Shown here: one piece after another, positions 24,641 through 37,979 of the stretch
Numbering within the stretch: the stretch's first letter is position 1
Layout of the letters: each line of letters begins with the position of its first letter
Assembly: GCA_013399895.1 (NCBI GenBank)
Contig: VXBA01002640.1
Location: forward strand, 299,111-363,110
Source of the DNA: Serilophus lunatus
Taxonomy: Eukaryota > Chordata > Aves > Passeriformes > Eurylaimidae
Length of the DNA stretch: 64,000 nucleotides
Direction of reading: 5' to 3'
Translations under genes and position numbers: made by a program
Notes under the pieces: model-generated
The model's input: the letters and a program-made list of their open reading frames with translations, nothing else
Database searches by the model: none
What the model was told of the DNA's origin: nothing

Positions 24641-27600
24641 CCGCAGGCAGCACCCCGCTGGGATGCTACAAGAAGCTGGTGGAGTATTACCAGAACGGGG
24701 ATCTCTCCTTCAAGTACGTGAAGACCTTCAACATGGACGAGTACGTGGGTGAGTGCCCGCGGCCGCTCCCTGGTTCTCCTTCCCTGTCCTGTATTTGTCT
24801 CTGCCCTTGCACGCGGTCCCGCAGCCGGACACCCCGTCAGTGCGTGCTGGGGCAAGAGATCCGCCTGCAAAGGGCTGCAGGTAAGAAGGACAGCATTTCA
24901 TAGAATGACAGAATCCCAGAGTCAATTAGGATGGAAGAGACCTCTGAGATCACCGAGTCTGACCCATGACCGAGCACCATCTTGTCGAGGAGGCTGTAGC
25001 ACTAAGTGCTACGTCCAGTCTTTTCTTAAACGCCTCCAGGAAATTAGCCAAGGAAATGATGGGGAGAATTTAAAAACCTGTAGAAGAAATTTGAAATTTT
25101 TTTGAAAACCTATGGGAAAAGAACAGATACTGAATTGGGTGTTGGCTGGTATTTAGACACACTGTTATGGACAATGTTTTACTCGGGTGCTGACCAGGTA
25201 AGGAACCAGCTTATCATTGAAAGCTCAGATAATGTGCAGTGCCAACTACCACCTTTGCTCCAGGATTGTAAAGGTCGCTGTAGCTCAGGTCCCTTACAAG
25301 GACCAATGTGTTCCCTGAGTGCCCTTCAGTAACTCCTGCTAAGATAGCAGGGGACTGTTTCTTTTCTGAAAGTGGTGAAACAGCCTCTTCAGAAGAAAGA
25401 GAGATCCAAAGGTGAAAAACCTACAGGCTAAATATTTTCTAATGCTAATTTTATCCTGGACAAGAATTTTTTCTGTGAACAATCCTAATCAAGCAGCATT
25501 AGGGAATAAGCTGTCCAGTGTGGGTTTATAGCATCCAAGGGTAAAAAAAATATGCACTAATGATATTATTATTTCTCAGGTTTTTGCACTTTTTTTTGTT
25601 AATATGAACTGGGAGAAAGTCTGAAAAGGTACTGACAGATGAGGCACAGTACACACCTGCTTTTGTGAGCATCTGTTGTATGTTAACATGGGCACGTATC
25701 TTACAGGAGCTATTGTGATTGATTTTAATTCTGCTATTTAGGGAAATAAAAACAACTCACGAAAGTTGAGGGAGTGACAAAGGACAAGACAGAGCAGTGG
25801 TTTGTTACCAAAGCCACTCCAAGGGTATAGAAGTGCATTATATTTTTCCAGTTGGTCTTAGTCCTGCACATACTGTATTACCAGGTCTCCCAAGGGATCA
25901 CCCAGAAAGTTACCATTCCTTCATGTGGAATAACTTCTTTAAGCACATTGACATCTCACCAGAAAACGTCCACATTTTGGATGGAAATGCACCTGATCTC
26001 CAGGCAGAGTGTGACGCGTTTGAGGAGAAGATCAAAGCAGCTGGAGGAATCGAGCTCTTTGTTGGAGGTGAGAATTGTCAAAGATTGTTCATTTCCAGTG
26101 TCTTTCAGCGGATTTGCAGTGAAAGCCACCTCACAGTCCATTGCCCTGGGCACTGAAACATGCTGGCAGTCTTCTCTCCCAGCTTACTTCTCCCCCAGTT
26201 TTAGGTCTTTCAGTCCAGTGAATTGTTTGGGAAATGATTAGCAGAAGTGGGAAGGGCTAGAACTGCACAAAGTGTATTACAGTTGTCAGTGTTGACAGGA
26301 AACCGACAGGAAACTGCTGGGAGAGTCCTCTGAGCCAAGAGCAGCTCAACACAAGCTCTTCCCACCAGTTTGCTGTAAGATTCTGCCACCTATTTTGCTT
26401 TATTGTTGTCCAGCACAGTTAGGGAAGAGTCAGCTGGCTTCAGAGAGGGCTTTTGCTGTCATTCCTACCAGACACAAACCTGAGCTTCACCAGAAGAATT
26501 GCAGGTGTTTTTCTCAAGTCTGTGTTCCTGGAAGCACTAACTGTCCTTCTCAGGGAGAGCTGTTGGCTCTGCTGCTGCAACTGATGCCCTTCTCCCACTG
26601 TCTCTGTCCCAGGTATTGGTCCAGATGGTCACATTGCCTTCAACGAGCCGGGATCAAGTTTGGTGTCCAGGACACGAGTGAAGACCTTGGCCATGGACAC
26701 CATATTGGCTAATGCCAGGTTCTTTGATGGTGACCTTTCCAAAGTCCCCACAATGGCCTTGACAGTCGGAGTAGGCACTGTCATGGATGCCAGAGAGGTT
26801 AGGAAAAAAGCAGTGGCTTCCTACAGTAGCTCTGGAGCAGCTAAAGGCTATCCTGTTTTGGAGCAGCAATGTGTCCTGCTGGTGTAGGCTATTCCTGGCA
26901 CAGTGGAATGTCTGATCCTCCTTGTTCTCTTGCATCCTACCACACCATGGAAAGGCTCTTGCTCCATCTCTACTAACTCCCATGTTTGCATAACCCTGGT
27001 TCCCCACAGGGACCCAGAAAGGTTTGGGAGGATGTTTTTGGTTAGGAATCTCACCTGGAGAATAACTGCAGGAATCTGAGGTTGATGACATACCAGCAGG
27101 TCATGAAAACTGTATGGGTCAGCTTTTAATGGAATCTGTTCCTTGATCTACACTTGTTAAGTCTCAGTGCAGTGGTGCCCAAAGGGGAGCTCAAAGGATC
27201 CATAACATTCCAGTGACTCACCAGGCTGTGATTTAACTGACAAATAAAACAGTCAGAGCAGCGGCACCATGTCACAGTGAAGGAGCTGTGGGGAGGGTGA
27301 CAGGGATGTTGGGACTGGGCAGCTCTCACTCAGCAGACCCTGAATGCCCTTCTTTGTCTCTCGGGGTGCAGGTAATGATTCTGATCACAGGAGCCCACAA
27401 AGCCTTTGCTTTGTACAAAGCCATTGAGGAAGGTGTCAACCACATGTGGACAGTGTCTGCCTTCCAGCAGCACCCCAACACTGTGTTCGTGTGTGACGAG
27501 GATGCCACGCTGGAGCTCAAAGTCAAGACAGTGAAATACTTTAAAGGTGAATGTTTGACCAGGCCAGACAGCTGTTTTGTTAGTTTTTAAGTGGCAAAGC

Positions 27601-27889
27601 CATGCTTTGGATTAGATATTTCTGTTAAATCAATATCCCACAATAATCAGTGTGAAGGTAAATGCTTAAGTGCTCAAGTGTGGGGGCAAAGGAACAAGGA
27701 CACCAGTAATGTCTAATTCTATCAGCATTCAGTGAATGAGAACTTTGCTTTATTACGTCTACTTACATAATCTTTTTATTTTCTCCATCAGGTTTAATGC
27801 TGGTTCACAACAAGCTTGTGGATCCTTTGTACAGTATGAAGGAGACAGGAGCAGAGAGGAGCCAGTCTAAGAAGCCCTACAGTGATTGA
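24447..27889 (+). CDS. GNPDA1: Glucosamine-6-phosphate deaminase (isomerase) 1
   Basis: Cytosolic enzyme that converts glucosamine-6-phosphate to fructose-6-phosphate and ammonia, the last step of hexosamine breakdown. Coding exons: 24447-24570, 24647-24748, 25885-26067, 26613-26797, 27372-27546, 27792-27889, all with AG/GT borders and continuous phase; total 288 residues, against 289 that I recall for the human enzyme. The protein starts MKLIILETYSQASEW. Visible motifs of the NagB family: the sugar-phosphate loop LGLPTGSTPLG; FNMDEYVG, with the catalytic aspartate; and GIGPDGHIAFNEPGS, with the Asp, His and Glu of the ring-opening site. It ends in KKPYSD. Intron 2 holds a CR1 copy. The variable tail before KKPYSD (MKETGAERSQS) is the least conserved part. 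GNPDA2 is a close paralogue; the C-terminal tail favours GNPDA1. Confidence 0.96.
24899..25045 (-). mobile_element. CR1 LINE 3' fragment
   Basis: In GNPDA1 intron 2. The plus strand reads 'cagaatcccagagtcaatta', 'gatggaagagacctctgaga', then 'gtgctacgtccagtcttttc'. This is the reverse complement of a CR1 subfamily different from the copies at 10.5 and 20.8 kb. Confidence 0.75.
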
Positions 27890-28009
27890 TCTGCTCAGGG
27901 CAGTGCTGAAACAGCTGTTGAAACCAGCTGGAAAAAAGGGAATTGCTGCAGAAACTGATCTCATATTTGTTCTTATTTAAGCAGAATGATCATGTGGTTG
28001 CTTCTCTCC

Positions 28010-28015
28010 ATTAAA
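28010..28015 (+). other. GNPDA1: Possible GNPDA1 polyadenylation signal
   Basis: ATTAAA, 121 nt after the GNPDA1 stop codon. This is the nearest hexamer of this class; a longer 3' UTR is possible. Confidence 0.35.
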
Positions 28016-28429
28016 GGGACAGATGCCAAACACCTGCCTTAATTAACCAAATGAGGATGGATCCAGTGTACCATGTTCCACAAACTTTTGCCACTAGCTC
28101 GTTCTCTGAAGGTAAAGTCAGTGGAGGATGAGTTGTCTGATCTATGAAGTGACTGTAATCGCGGACTGAAGGCTGCAAAACTGAAATGTGAGGATAGGTG
28201 AAAGTACAACAAACTGAGTGGGTAATCACTTTGGCATGTATTCCCTGCGATAAGGACAAGTACCTTGTGTGTCATTTCTTCTCCATGAAACACTCTTGCA
28301 TTAGAATCATGGAAAATGGGAGGTGAACTTGTCCAGCTGGAGAAGGGAAAGCTTCATGTGGCCTCAGAGCAGCCCCACAGCCAGGAGGGGGGTCAACAAG
28401 AAGAGGAAGCCGGGGGGAAGATGCAAAGA

Positions 28430-28665
28430 GACAGTGTGGCCTGAGTGGAGACAGAATGCTCAGACTGGATAGAAAGACAAAACCTCCTCGTGGGGACAGC
28501 CAAGCAGTGGGGCAGGTTCCCCAGAAGCTATGCAGGCTCTGTCCTTAGGAGGTTTCCAAGATCAGACTTGATAAAGCCCTGGCTGAGCCTCGCCTTGAGC
28601 CAGATGTTGGACTTGAGATCACCTCAGCAGAAGAGACTAGAGCAGCATTCACCCACAGGGGGTTA
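28430..28665 (+). mobile_element. Old CR1-like LINE fragment
   Basis: Plus-strand resemblance to a CR1 3' region: 'gacagtgtggcctgagtgga', 'gcaggttccccagaagctat', 'tccaagatcagacttgataaa', then 'ttggacttgagatcacctca'. It is strongly diverged and has lost its tail. Confidence 0.55.
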
Positions 28666-31600
28666 ATCATGCGAGGATGTCACACAAGAAGCCCTTCATG
28701 TTCAGTCCCAGAGTATAATTTCCTATGCCCTAGTGCTTTATGAAGTACTCAGGAGGGTAGATTTGTTCAGATGAACCAGAAGTGACCTCTCTGCTCAGCA
28801 CTGTTTGTGGTGTCAGCGCAGAGCCTGAAGCAGTACATTCTCTCTCCCCACTCCAGAACTTTGCATTGCTCTGTGGAAATACCAAACCAGCCTCAAAGGA
28901 AATGCTCTGTTCCCACTGGCTTCAGCTTCTGTTTAATTACAGAAGCCCCATACAGGCAGACAACAGCCAGTAGACAACAGTCAAGACCCCACCAATTGTG
29001 AAATTGCTGGGATTCCTATCCAATGCTATGACACGAGGGGGAAGAAAACTGGGCAACATTTATTTTCTTTATGCAGAAATTTTGTAAGCTATTAATCTGT
29101 AATGCAACTTTCTACACTAAATGTCTTTTAATTTTTTCTAAATGGTGATATTGACCATATCTGTGCTTGTGAAAGCAAAGCTGTCCTGGAAGCAGTTTGG
29201 TAGCAGCTCCTGCTGTTCCCTACTTCTTTGCCCAGTGTTTACTGCCAGGTTTCCACCAGACACTTGCTATGGTTCTGTCCTGCCAGGCAGTGGTCACGTC
29301 ACCTGAAAAGGTAGGGGGCTTTAAAGGAGAAAGGAGAAGGCCACAGCTCCACCTGATATCACAGAGTGTCTGCAAATTATTTAATTGCATGCACATAAAT
29401 GGTGAAAATGAGATTTTCAAGAGGGAAGAAGACCAAGTGAGAGACTCAGCACCCTGTTCCCAGAGCTGCTGCTTTGCTCTCTGTACAGGCAGGTTCTGTT
29501 TTTAGCTGTCCTGCCTTTGCAATACCAGCCAATTGTCCTGTGAGTGCAGTCACCTTTTGCCCCCTCCCCAGAGGGTCTGTCCTCCTTTTCCTCGCTGCAG
29601 GATCCAGAAGCTCCAGCCCAGGGCCCCCAAATTCGAAGACAGGGTGGTGGCTACATCGCTGCTGCTCTTCCTCCCTCCACACAAAGTTCTTGAAAGCTGA
29701 GATGGTTCATTGCTACATCTTCCAATATGTCACTATTTGGTAGCTCTGGCACATCCCCAGCCATGGGCTTTCATCCCAATATATCCTTTGGCATCCCAGC
29801 CCTGCCCTCACCCCCCCTCTGTCCTGGTTTAGGGGATCCAACACTGTCTCCTCCAGCCAGGCAGGATAAGGGGGTTTAAACATATGTTTGTCATTAACAT
29901 TCCCCATGCCCACGGTCAGTTCAGCAGGAAGAAAGGCCTTGCCAAAAGCAGGCAGCTCTGGAGTTCAGCCTGGAGAGTTAAAAACTGTGGTCAGAGCTGG
30001 CAGCATTCAACACGGTGATCCCAGAGCAGTGTCCTGACAGCCACCATGTCTCAGTCAGGGGGCTTATACCTCCAAGGGAAAACCAGAGCCTTTTGGGTGG
30101 GAGGGCACTTTGCACACATAAATGTCCAAAACTCCATGAGCAGAACACATCCCATGCCAGCTTCACCCAGGAGCTCTGAGCCCAGCTGTGGGCTGTCCCA
30201 TTCCACAGCCCTGTGGCACATGAGCACCAGAGCTGATGGCCACATGGACACTGGTCTGTGCTGCCAAATCCATGCCAGAATGAAGACAGAGGGACAACTG
30301 TGTTTACCATCCAAAGTGAATTTAGTGCATGTGGAAGGTGCAGGAAATACAATTCAAACCAAACACAACAAACTTTTCCTACACACTGACCTATAGCCTA
30401 AACTGAGGTGAGATTCACTTTTTACCATCTCACCTTTTTAATCTCAGCCACTTCTGAAAGTACAGGCTCTCACCCTCGGAAAGGAACTAAAGCAGCACTC
30501 ATTTTAGCCACATATCCCAGTATAAATTTATTCTATCAGTCAAAACTGAGTGAGAGGTTATCACCTTGAGTTTCTGAAGAGTCTTCCAGCTTCTGGCCTA
30601 TCCATCCAAGCCCTACTACTTTTGAACTCAGCATATGCAGCTTTAATTTCCAAATAAACTTTTAGACCATTCTACAAGTGGAAAAACTTGTAAAAATTTA
30701 GTGGTTCCCTCCAGCAGTGACCTTCACGTCCACAAAACTACTTGCCGAGATTTTAGGGGAAACAATTTGGTTTCTTAAATAATTTGAAATGCAAAACTAG
30801 TGGAAATAAGAGATCCAGTCCAGAAGCAAAAGTATCAACTAATCAAATTTGTTAGGTAAAGAGTTAGTAAAAAATAAATTACTTCATCATCTGAGAATAC
30901 AAGGTAATTGTCAGTGTCTTGAGGAATCATCTCTGCCTGATACTTTTCACCCTCTCACTGCCTTCACACTCACTACTGAAAAAACAAGGAAAGGCAACGG
31001 GAGTGAATCCAACAGCCACACTGGGATGACAACCCATCCTGACAGAAATTTCTGGAAAAGGCTGTTGGTCATTTTCTGCCCAAGCACTCAGGGATGCAAA
31101 GGCCCAGACATGATAGCCAGCGAAAAGAGGGTTGGGGATAATCAGCTTTAATGTCATTAGAAAGTACCAGTGACAGAGCCATGAGCTGCTTTCCACAGAA
31201 GCACATCAGGAAATTCATGAAAGCAACAAACTTTGTTGCTGAATACAGAAGAAATTTTCTCTATTGTATCAGAAAACTTCTCCAGTCTAAGCAGCACCAC
31301 TAAAGAGCTCCAGAAAGAGCTCTACAGCTCTAACAAACTGCCTCAAACCCCACAACAGTGATGATCCAAGAGTCTCCAAAGGTCAGTCCCTCTAAAGGAA
31401 ACCCACAAATATTTCCATGACTTGAGGCTTCGGTTTTGTCTGTTTGCTCTTAAAAAAGGGGCATCTCTTTATGCATTTTTCTAGTAATTTTCCAACTTGT
31501 GACTGGTTGAATTTGTCTTCAATAATTGATGTGATCACTAGGACATTCCATGATGATCCTGACCCCAGCACGGATAAAATGGTCTCCTTTGGTTTTGGCA

Positions 31601-31736
31601 ACAGGCTCTGAGGTGTGAGTATCCTGCAGTGCAGGGGAGTTACCACTCTTCTATCACACAATGGAAGTGAAAAGCAAACAAAGGACACAAAAAAAGCATC
31701 TGTCTCTGGTTTGTTCACCTTTTGTTGCTGGAAAAG
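28666..31736. other. Intergenic sequence and probable RNF14 3' UTR
   Basis: No exon is supported. On the minus strand, ATTAAA at 31147-31152 and AATAAA at 30527-30532 lie about 0.6 and 1.2 kb past the RNF14 stop and could end its transcript. GNPDA1 and RNF14 are tail to tail across this stretch. Confidence 0.45.
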
Positions 31737-34700
31737 CTACTGGTCATCATCTTCAACTTCCCAGAACTCCCCATCATCCATGTGCATGGCTTGAAACAAT
31801 CTGCAAGACAGAAAATTAATGATCAAAATGTTAAATATGTAAAAAAAAATCAATCTAAACACAACAAAAAATTACAAAAACAGCAAGTTTCACTGTTTTT
31901 TTCAGTATCACAAACCACTCAAGCTTGTCAATGTCAGTGAAAATAAGGGACTCTGCACTTCTACAGCTCGTTACACCAGAAGGTTTGATAGTACCTTATA
32001 GACATGATGTCCAAAGAAATCCCTGAAAATATTGATAATACAAACCATATTAAAGTTACCCAGCAGGCTGCTGTTCCTGGTTGGTCTTTAGGCAGGATAT
32101 AATCAACAGCCAAACCTGCCTGCTCCAGACAACTCACAATGTCATTGGACACATGGAACTGGGCAAACAATTATATGAGCACCAGTGGGGCACAGGGAAG
32201 ACAAAAAGGCTCTTGGCAATGTTGGAGTAATGGCTGGATTAGATGGGTTTAGGTCTTTTCCAACATAAATGTTCTATGAATCTCTGATTCTAAATTGTTT
32301 TGTATAAAGCACATGAGTGCCAAGACAGGGAGAGGTGAAGCTAAACTAAAGAAGAAAAGGACAACAGGACGAAAAGAGAAAACAGAGTAGGAAGTGAAAA
32401 AAATGATCACTGGGAGAGGAGGGAATGCTGAAAAAGAGCCAGGAACCAGAAAAGTCCTGTCAACCACATCTATTACAGGGGATTGAGAAAACTATTGGGA
32501 TTTTGAGTATTCCTATGGAAACACCTGTCCAGACAGCAGCAGCACCCACTGTCCCTTGATCCTTCCCCAGCAGTGAAGATGTGAGGCAAGTCTGCAGCTG
32601 TTTAGAAGCAGCTTTCTGACCCAAAACCTCGTGCTGCACCTCAGCATCTGCAAGGAAACATTTCCCTGCAGGCAATGTGTCAGGCAGAGGCAGCACAGAG
32701 AGCATGGGGTCATAACCTTAAGCAAAAAAATCAGGAATAGGACCAGAAGACTCCTCTAGAATTTTAAACCAAAAGTTTCTAAAAAGCAAAAGCGCATCCT
32801 GAATCACTCCTGATTTTTACTGTTAGTGTCAATATTTGAGAAAAAAACCCTGTGTCTGAAAATATAGCTGCAAATTTCAAGGTATCTGGGAAAGACTGTA
32901 TGAAAAACTAGAAAATAAGTGTTCTAGCACTAGAGGAAATACCTGTCCCAAACAAACCTGTTGAAGCAGGGGGAAGAAGGGTCGTTGAAGTGCCGGTAGG
33001 GGTTGGCCCGGGACAGAGAGCCCATGCAGAGCCAGCAAAAGTACTGCATGCACCCTGTGCATGTCATTTTGTTACAGCCATCGAGCTTCTGGGGGGAGAA
33101 AACAAGAAATAGCAGTATCAGAATCTTACTGTATCAAGCTTCAGTCTCTGTCTGATAATGGCCCTCAAAACCACATCAACTGGTGAAGTACATTTTGCTG
33201 CATCACAACGTGGGTATTTATTCACTGTTCAAAAGAACTGGGAGCTGGAATCACAGCATTGTGAATTGGCTATACTACTAAAAATAGTAGAAATTAGTAT
33301 TTTTCTGAAGCTGGTTTTATTTTCTGGCTCTAGTGTGAAACAGCAGTAGCCTGAGACACATGGAAAATAAAAGGATTCATACAGATCCCCAGTCAAACTG
33401 GATCTGTTTAGTATTGGAGCCTGATCAACACCAGTTGCTGGATAAACACAAATCCTTGAGCTCCTGAAACACTTCCACGTAACACAGACAGAAATGGAAA
33501 GTTCTCTTAGTATTTCCTAGAAATTTCCCTTCCCTGGTGAACCTGGAGGCTACAAACACACCTCTGTCTCAGCCCAAACAGAACTGCCTGAATTTCTGTT
33601 ATTTTCTGTTCTATGATTTTCTCCAGCCTTTCCCTCCACACTCACCTCTATGTGAGTCCCACAGCAAGGACAAGCCTTGGAGTTCTTTTCCAGCCATTCC
33701 TTACTCTCCATCTCTTCAAGGGCTTTCTGAATCACTCGCTTGCCATAGCGTTGTTCCAAAAATCTCTTAGTTGCCTCATCTGCTTCTACATAGCTGTTTC
33801 GTAAATCCATTAATTTCTCTGGGGAACAAAACCAAAGCAAACCAAAGAACTTTTGTGATATTATTATGTAAAGATTCCCAGCTAATTGCAGCTTAGAAAT
33901 TCTCACAGGAAACTAATATCAGTCATTAAAAAGCAAGAAAATTACAAACTCCTCTGCCCCAAAATTCAAGTCTCATTGCAACAGAGACCTGTTAATGGAA
34001 TCAGAACAAGTCTACAATATAAAATAAACTCAAAAATGGAAATATTTTTTCTGAACATACATTTAATGAAACTGTCACAGGATTTTGGGACCAAACAGAG
34101 AGAGAAGCCTCCACCTGACTCCAGTACCAACTCTGACTACATGAAATAGTGGATTCACAGGAAAAGGTAAAAAAAATACATACAAAATTATTCTTCCCCT
34201 CCTACAGCCTCTCAGCATTTGACAATCAGCAGTTCAAGGACCTCCTAAGCTGTTCAGTGTCATCAAAGGAATACTTAATTGCCAGCAACAGACCTAATCC
34301 AAGTGAGTGTGTCTGTTCTTTTAGAAAGCTCAGGGTGAGGAGTCTCCTTGCTCAATTTCTGGCTATTTCACCCAAGATTTATCTGCCTCTCGATGCACTT
34401 CTGGAACACAAGGTGAGGTGCCTCACCTGCAGTGACTTTGCACGGGGACACCCCGTGGTAGGTCATCTTGCAGAGGGTGCAGAAGGCGTAGTTGCAGCAG
34501 GAGCAGATGCCCATGGTGCAGCCTGGCTCCTGCATCACGGGGGTCTGGCAGCCCGGGCGAGGGCAGTACACCACATCAGCCATCAGGTCCAGGCTGGACT
34601 GCAGGAGCAGCCGGTCATAGCGGGCAAACAGCTCCTCCCCAACCAGCTCCTTCACCTAAAGACCACAGGGAGATGTTAGGAAAAAACTGTTCCCTGCAAG

Positions 34701-37467
34701 GGAGGTGAGGCCCTGGCACAGGTTGCCCAGAGAAGCTGTGGCTGCCCCATCCCTGGAAGAGTTCAGGGAGGTTTGATGGGGCTCTGAGCAACCTGGGATA
34801 GTGGAAGGTGTCCCTGGGGGTGGAATAGATGATCTTTAAAGTCCCTTCCAACCCAAACCATTCTGGGATTCTATGATTGCCTGCATCTGAAATTCTGAGC
34901 CTGACACCATCAGCAAAATGCAGTAAGCCAAAGAAAAAGCACCCAGAGCTGCGATGAATGCAATTTAGATTTTTCCAACAGGTTATGAAAATATTCCTAA
35001 AAATCCTATTTTAATGGTAACTAGCCAAAGAAAAAACATATACTCTCAAATGGAATGAGCACACAGTGACAAATGGAATGGAACATTAGCTCAGGCCACT
35101 GGTCAATGCCAGTAACAATAAATTAGGCAAAACAGGTGCCAAAGGATCCAGTTTTAACTGCAATGCCTCTGTGTGGCTCAGAGCATACAGAAAATGTTCT
35201 CAGGTACATTCTCAGGAAAATATCCCCAAGAATCTTCCCCCTGTACTGGGCACTGCTGAGGCACTTCAAATCCTGAGTTCAGCTCTGGGCCCCTCACAAC
35301 AAGAAAGACACTGAGGGGCTGGAGCGTGTCCAGAGAAGGGAACAGAGCTGGGGAAGGGTCTGGAGCACCAGGAGCGGCTGAGGGACCTGGGGAGGCTCAG
35401 CCTGGAGAAAAGGATGTTCAGGGGGGACCTTCTCACTCTCTTCAACTCCCTGATAGGAGGGTGGAGCCAGGTAAGGGTCGAGCTCTGCTACCAGGAAACG
35501 ACCTCAAGCTATGGCAGGGGAGGTTTAGGTTGGACATCAGGAGGAATTTCTTCATGGAAAGAGTTGTCAGGCACTGGAAGGGGCTTCCCAGGGAGGTGGT
35601 GGAGTCCCCATCCCTGCAAGTGTTCAAGGAACAACTGGATGAGGCCGTCAGCGCTCTGGTCTGGTTGGCAAGGTGGGGATGGGTCACGGATTGGACCTTA
35701 GAGGTCTTTTCCAACCTTAATGATTCAGTGATTCCAAGGGCTCACCACACCACACCTCGTCCCTGTAATTCAGGGTGAGTCAGCAGAACTCTCCAGCCCT
35801 GTGTGCACACAAGTATTACCTGGCCAGGAGTGGCGACAGAAGAACACTTGGGCTCAGGGCAGTTGAGGCAGTGCACCTGCCCATCCCTGATCTGAATCTC
35901 AAAGTAGTCCTTCAGGCAGGCTTTGCAGTACACGTGGCTGCACTCGCTGAAGTGCATGCACTCGCTGCCCAGCTTCTCAGTGAAGCAGATATTGCACAAA
36001 TACATCTTACTGTTAAAGCACTTTCTTCTCTGGGCCTGGTCAAAGTCCAAGATTTCCCTGATTAGACTCGACAATGACTCCACGTCCTGCACAGCTCTGG
36101 CATCCATGATTTCCTCCTCAGCTGTGGCAGAGCCTGCTGCCCCCCCACAGTCCTTCCCAGTGTCGAGAGGCCCCAGCGGTGTCCGACTCTGCCCCTTCCC
36201 TTGAGGGCACATTTTTAGCTCATAGGGGGATGAAATATTCAGGTAACTCAGTGTTTCTTCCTTCAGAAACTGCATCCAGGCAAACAGGACCACACAGCCT
36301 CGATTCTCTTCCCACACGTTGTCCAAGTGTTTGCAAAGAGCACTGAGCTGGAGAAGAACAAACAATTCCCGATTTTGGTAAGTTCTGACAACTCCTTACT
36401 GGGTTCCTCTCCTCCCACGGTCCTTAGTGCACACTTTGATTTCAGATTCACCAGTTTTTAATCTATCCATAAAATAGTTCTCATAGATGCAAACTTTCCT
36501 TCCCCAGAATTGTGAACAAATGAAAACCAGCAGGAGCCAACTGAAGAGCAATACCATTGTTTTTTTTACTTCCATTAACATCCCCCAGAGCACTGTTAAT
36601 TATGAATTTACTCAACTCTGTCAAAAGATTAAAAATCTTCTGCAAACCTGGGCCTGGGAGAGCCATTTCCCACTGAGGGTGAACACTGGGGGAGATGTTG
36701 ATGGGTAGTCGGGTGGGAGCTCAAAGTTCAGCACGAGGGGAGGCAGGAAGCACACGGAGTACTCGAACCCACTGCTCTGGAGGCTTTCTGTGGAACTGCC
36801 TGAACCAGGGACAACAGAGACAGTTTTGAGAAATAACAGGAAAATGAAAACTAAATGAACTGTCACTGTTTATGACAGCACCCAATGTCTTTTAATTTGA
36901 TACGTTTCTGGGGTTAAAATTATTTGTTCAACCCTAAATGACAAAACTCAGTGCAGTAAAATCTCATGGGGTTGTAGCTCTGTGATTAAAGCAGTTAAAC
37001 ACCAGCACAATGAAATGTCAGGTCCTGCACAAATCAGGAACCTGGAAAGACATATCCTCAAGGGAATAAAAAACCAATAAATGAACTTCATCATTCTGAA
37101 GAAATACTATCACTCATCTGTAATTTTAAAGTTTACTAGAGAATTTACATGTATGAGGATTGAACTACTCAAATATAAACCCCAACACAACTACAAGCAC
37201 AGCACAGGGTGATCCACAGCTTTGTCCAGTCACTGTTCCCACAGGTCACTCCAAAACCAACAAACAAGCTTGGTAAAACCTCCTTTGGGATAAGACAGAA
37301 CATCTCAACTCACCACTCACAAAAATTTTGAAGTCTTGAGGCAACTCCAGACAAATTCTTGTCTCTCCTCCTTGGGCAGACTCAGCTCTCTTAAACTCAT
37401 CTTCATCATAAATGCTGGCCAGAGCCAGCAGCTCATCCTCCTGGGCTTCCTTGTCCTCTGAAGACAT
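31737..37467 (-). CDS. RNF14: RBR-type E3 ubiquitin ligase RNF14 (ARA54)
   Basis: RING-between-RING ubiquitin ligase, described as an androgen-receptor coactivator and Wnt/TCF cofactor and implicated in handling of stalled ribosomes and crosslinked proteins. Coding exons: 37467-37314, 36799-36648, 36347-35820, 34655-34427, 33818-33646, 33088-32958, 31800-31737; phases join to 476 residues (about 474 in human, from memory). Start MSSEDKEAQEDELLALASIY. Domains: N-terminal RWD (about 10-140; contains PPLVLNFELPPDYP); RING1 from CNICFTEKLGSECMHFSECSH; IBR with the YCPRPGCQTPVMQEPGCTMG region; RING2 from CPCCGTHIEKLDGCNKMTCTGC, where the CNKMTC segment contains the expected catalytic cysteine; acidic end FWEVEDDDQ. 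No break or missing zinc ligand was seen. Introns carry three CR1 copies, one almost touching the acceptor of the fourth coding exon. Confidence 0.96.
32228..32292 (+). mobile_element. CR1 LINE 3' tail fragment
   Basis: Antisense to RNF14 transcription, downstream half of intron 6's left flank is not involved: it lies between the last two coding exons. Plus strand reads 'ggctggattagatgggttt', 'ggtcttttccaacataaatg' and 'ttctatgaatctctgattct', a CR1 end with its short repeated tail. Confidence 0.7.
34668..34880 (+). mobile_element. CR1 LINE 3' fragment abutting an RNF14 exon
   Basis: Plus-strand CR1 3' region: 'agatgttaggaaaaaactgt', 'ggcacaggttgcccagagaa', 'ccatccctggaagagttc', ending 'cccttccaacccaaacc' and 'attctgggattctatgatt'. 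Its left end lies about 13 bp from RNF14 coding exon 4 (acceptor at 34656/34655), in antisense orientation to the gene. Confidence 0.85.
35244..35738 (+). mobile_element. CR1 LINE fragment, about 0.5 kb
   Basis: Plus-strand CR1 with the classic blocks: 'gagttcagctctgggcccct', 'ctgaggggctggagcgtgtcc', 'ggctcagcctggagaaaagg', 'gaggaatttcttcatggaaa', 'gaggtggtggagtccccatcc', ending 'gaggtcttttccaaccttaat' and 'gattcagtgattcc'. It lies in RNF14 intron 3, antisense to the gene. An open frame of 150 codons spans it, but this is not the CR1 reverse transcriptase. Confidence 0.93.
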
Positions 37468-37979
37468 TTAACTTTCCTGTGGAGTTACCACCACTCTGCA
37501 ACATCAACAGTTACACATCCTATCCCAATTGTTAATCCTATTTTACACTACGGTAAGAGCTAGAAACCCAAGTAGCTGATCTAAAACAGTGTGAAATATA
37601 ATTAAGAGTGTTTTACAGGTTGAAATAAAATATCAATAGCTTTTTAAAATTTAAAAAACCACAACAGAGTACTGAAAAGTCCAAAAGCAAACTGTGTGTT
37701 AGGAGCTAAAGAGAGATGTAAGGGGGAAAATAATGAGATACAGAGATGGCACAAGTGACACAAAGACATTTCACTGATGTTCAAAAGAGAAAACAGATCC
37801 CAAGAAAACACAAGAAAGGAATTATTAACAGTAGCTCTTGTCTAGCGTTCTAAAGCAAACAAGGAAAACAGCGCTATTAATTGAAGATATCAGTAAAAAG
37901 GTTCAAATTCTGCACAGGCATCTTGTAGATGTGCTCCTGGAGCATCTCAATTCCAGATTTGGGGCAACCAGAGCGCATT

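Noticed and set aside
29820..29835. TGTCCTGGTTT-like start seen in many bird LTRs
   Set aside because: No TATA box, polyadenylation signal or CA end follows in LTR order; one short match is not enough.
35326..35778. Plus-strand open frame of 150 codons
   Set aside because: Entirely inside a CR1 3' fragment in RNF14 intron 3.
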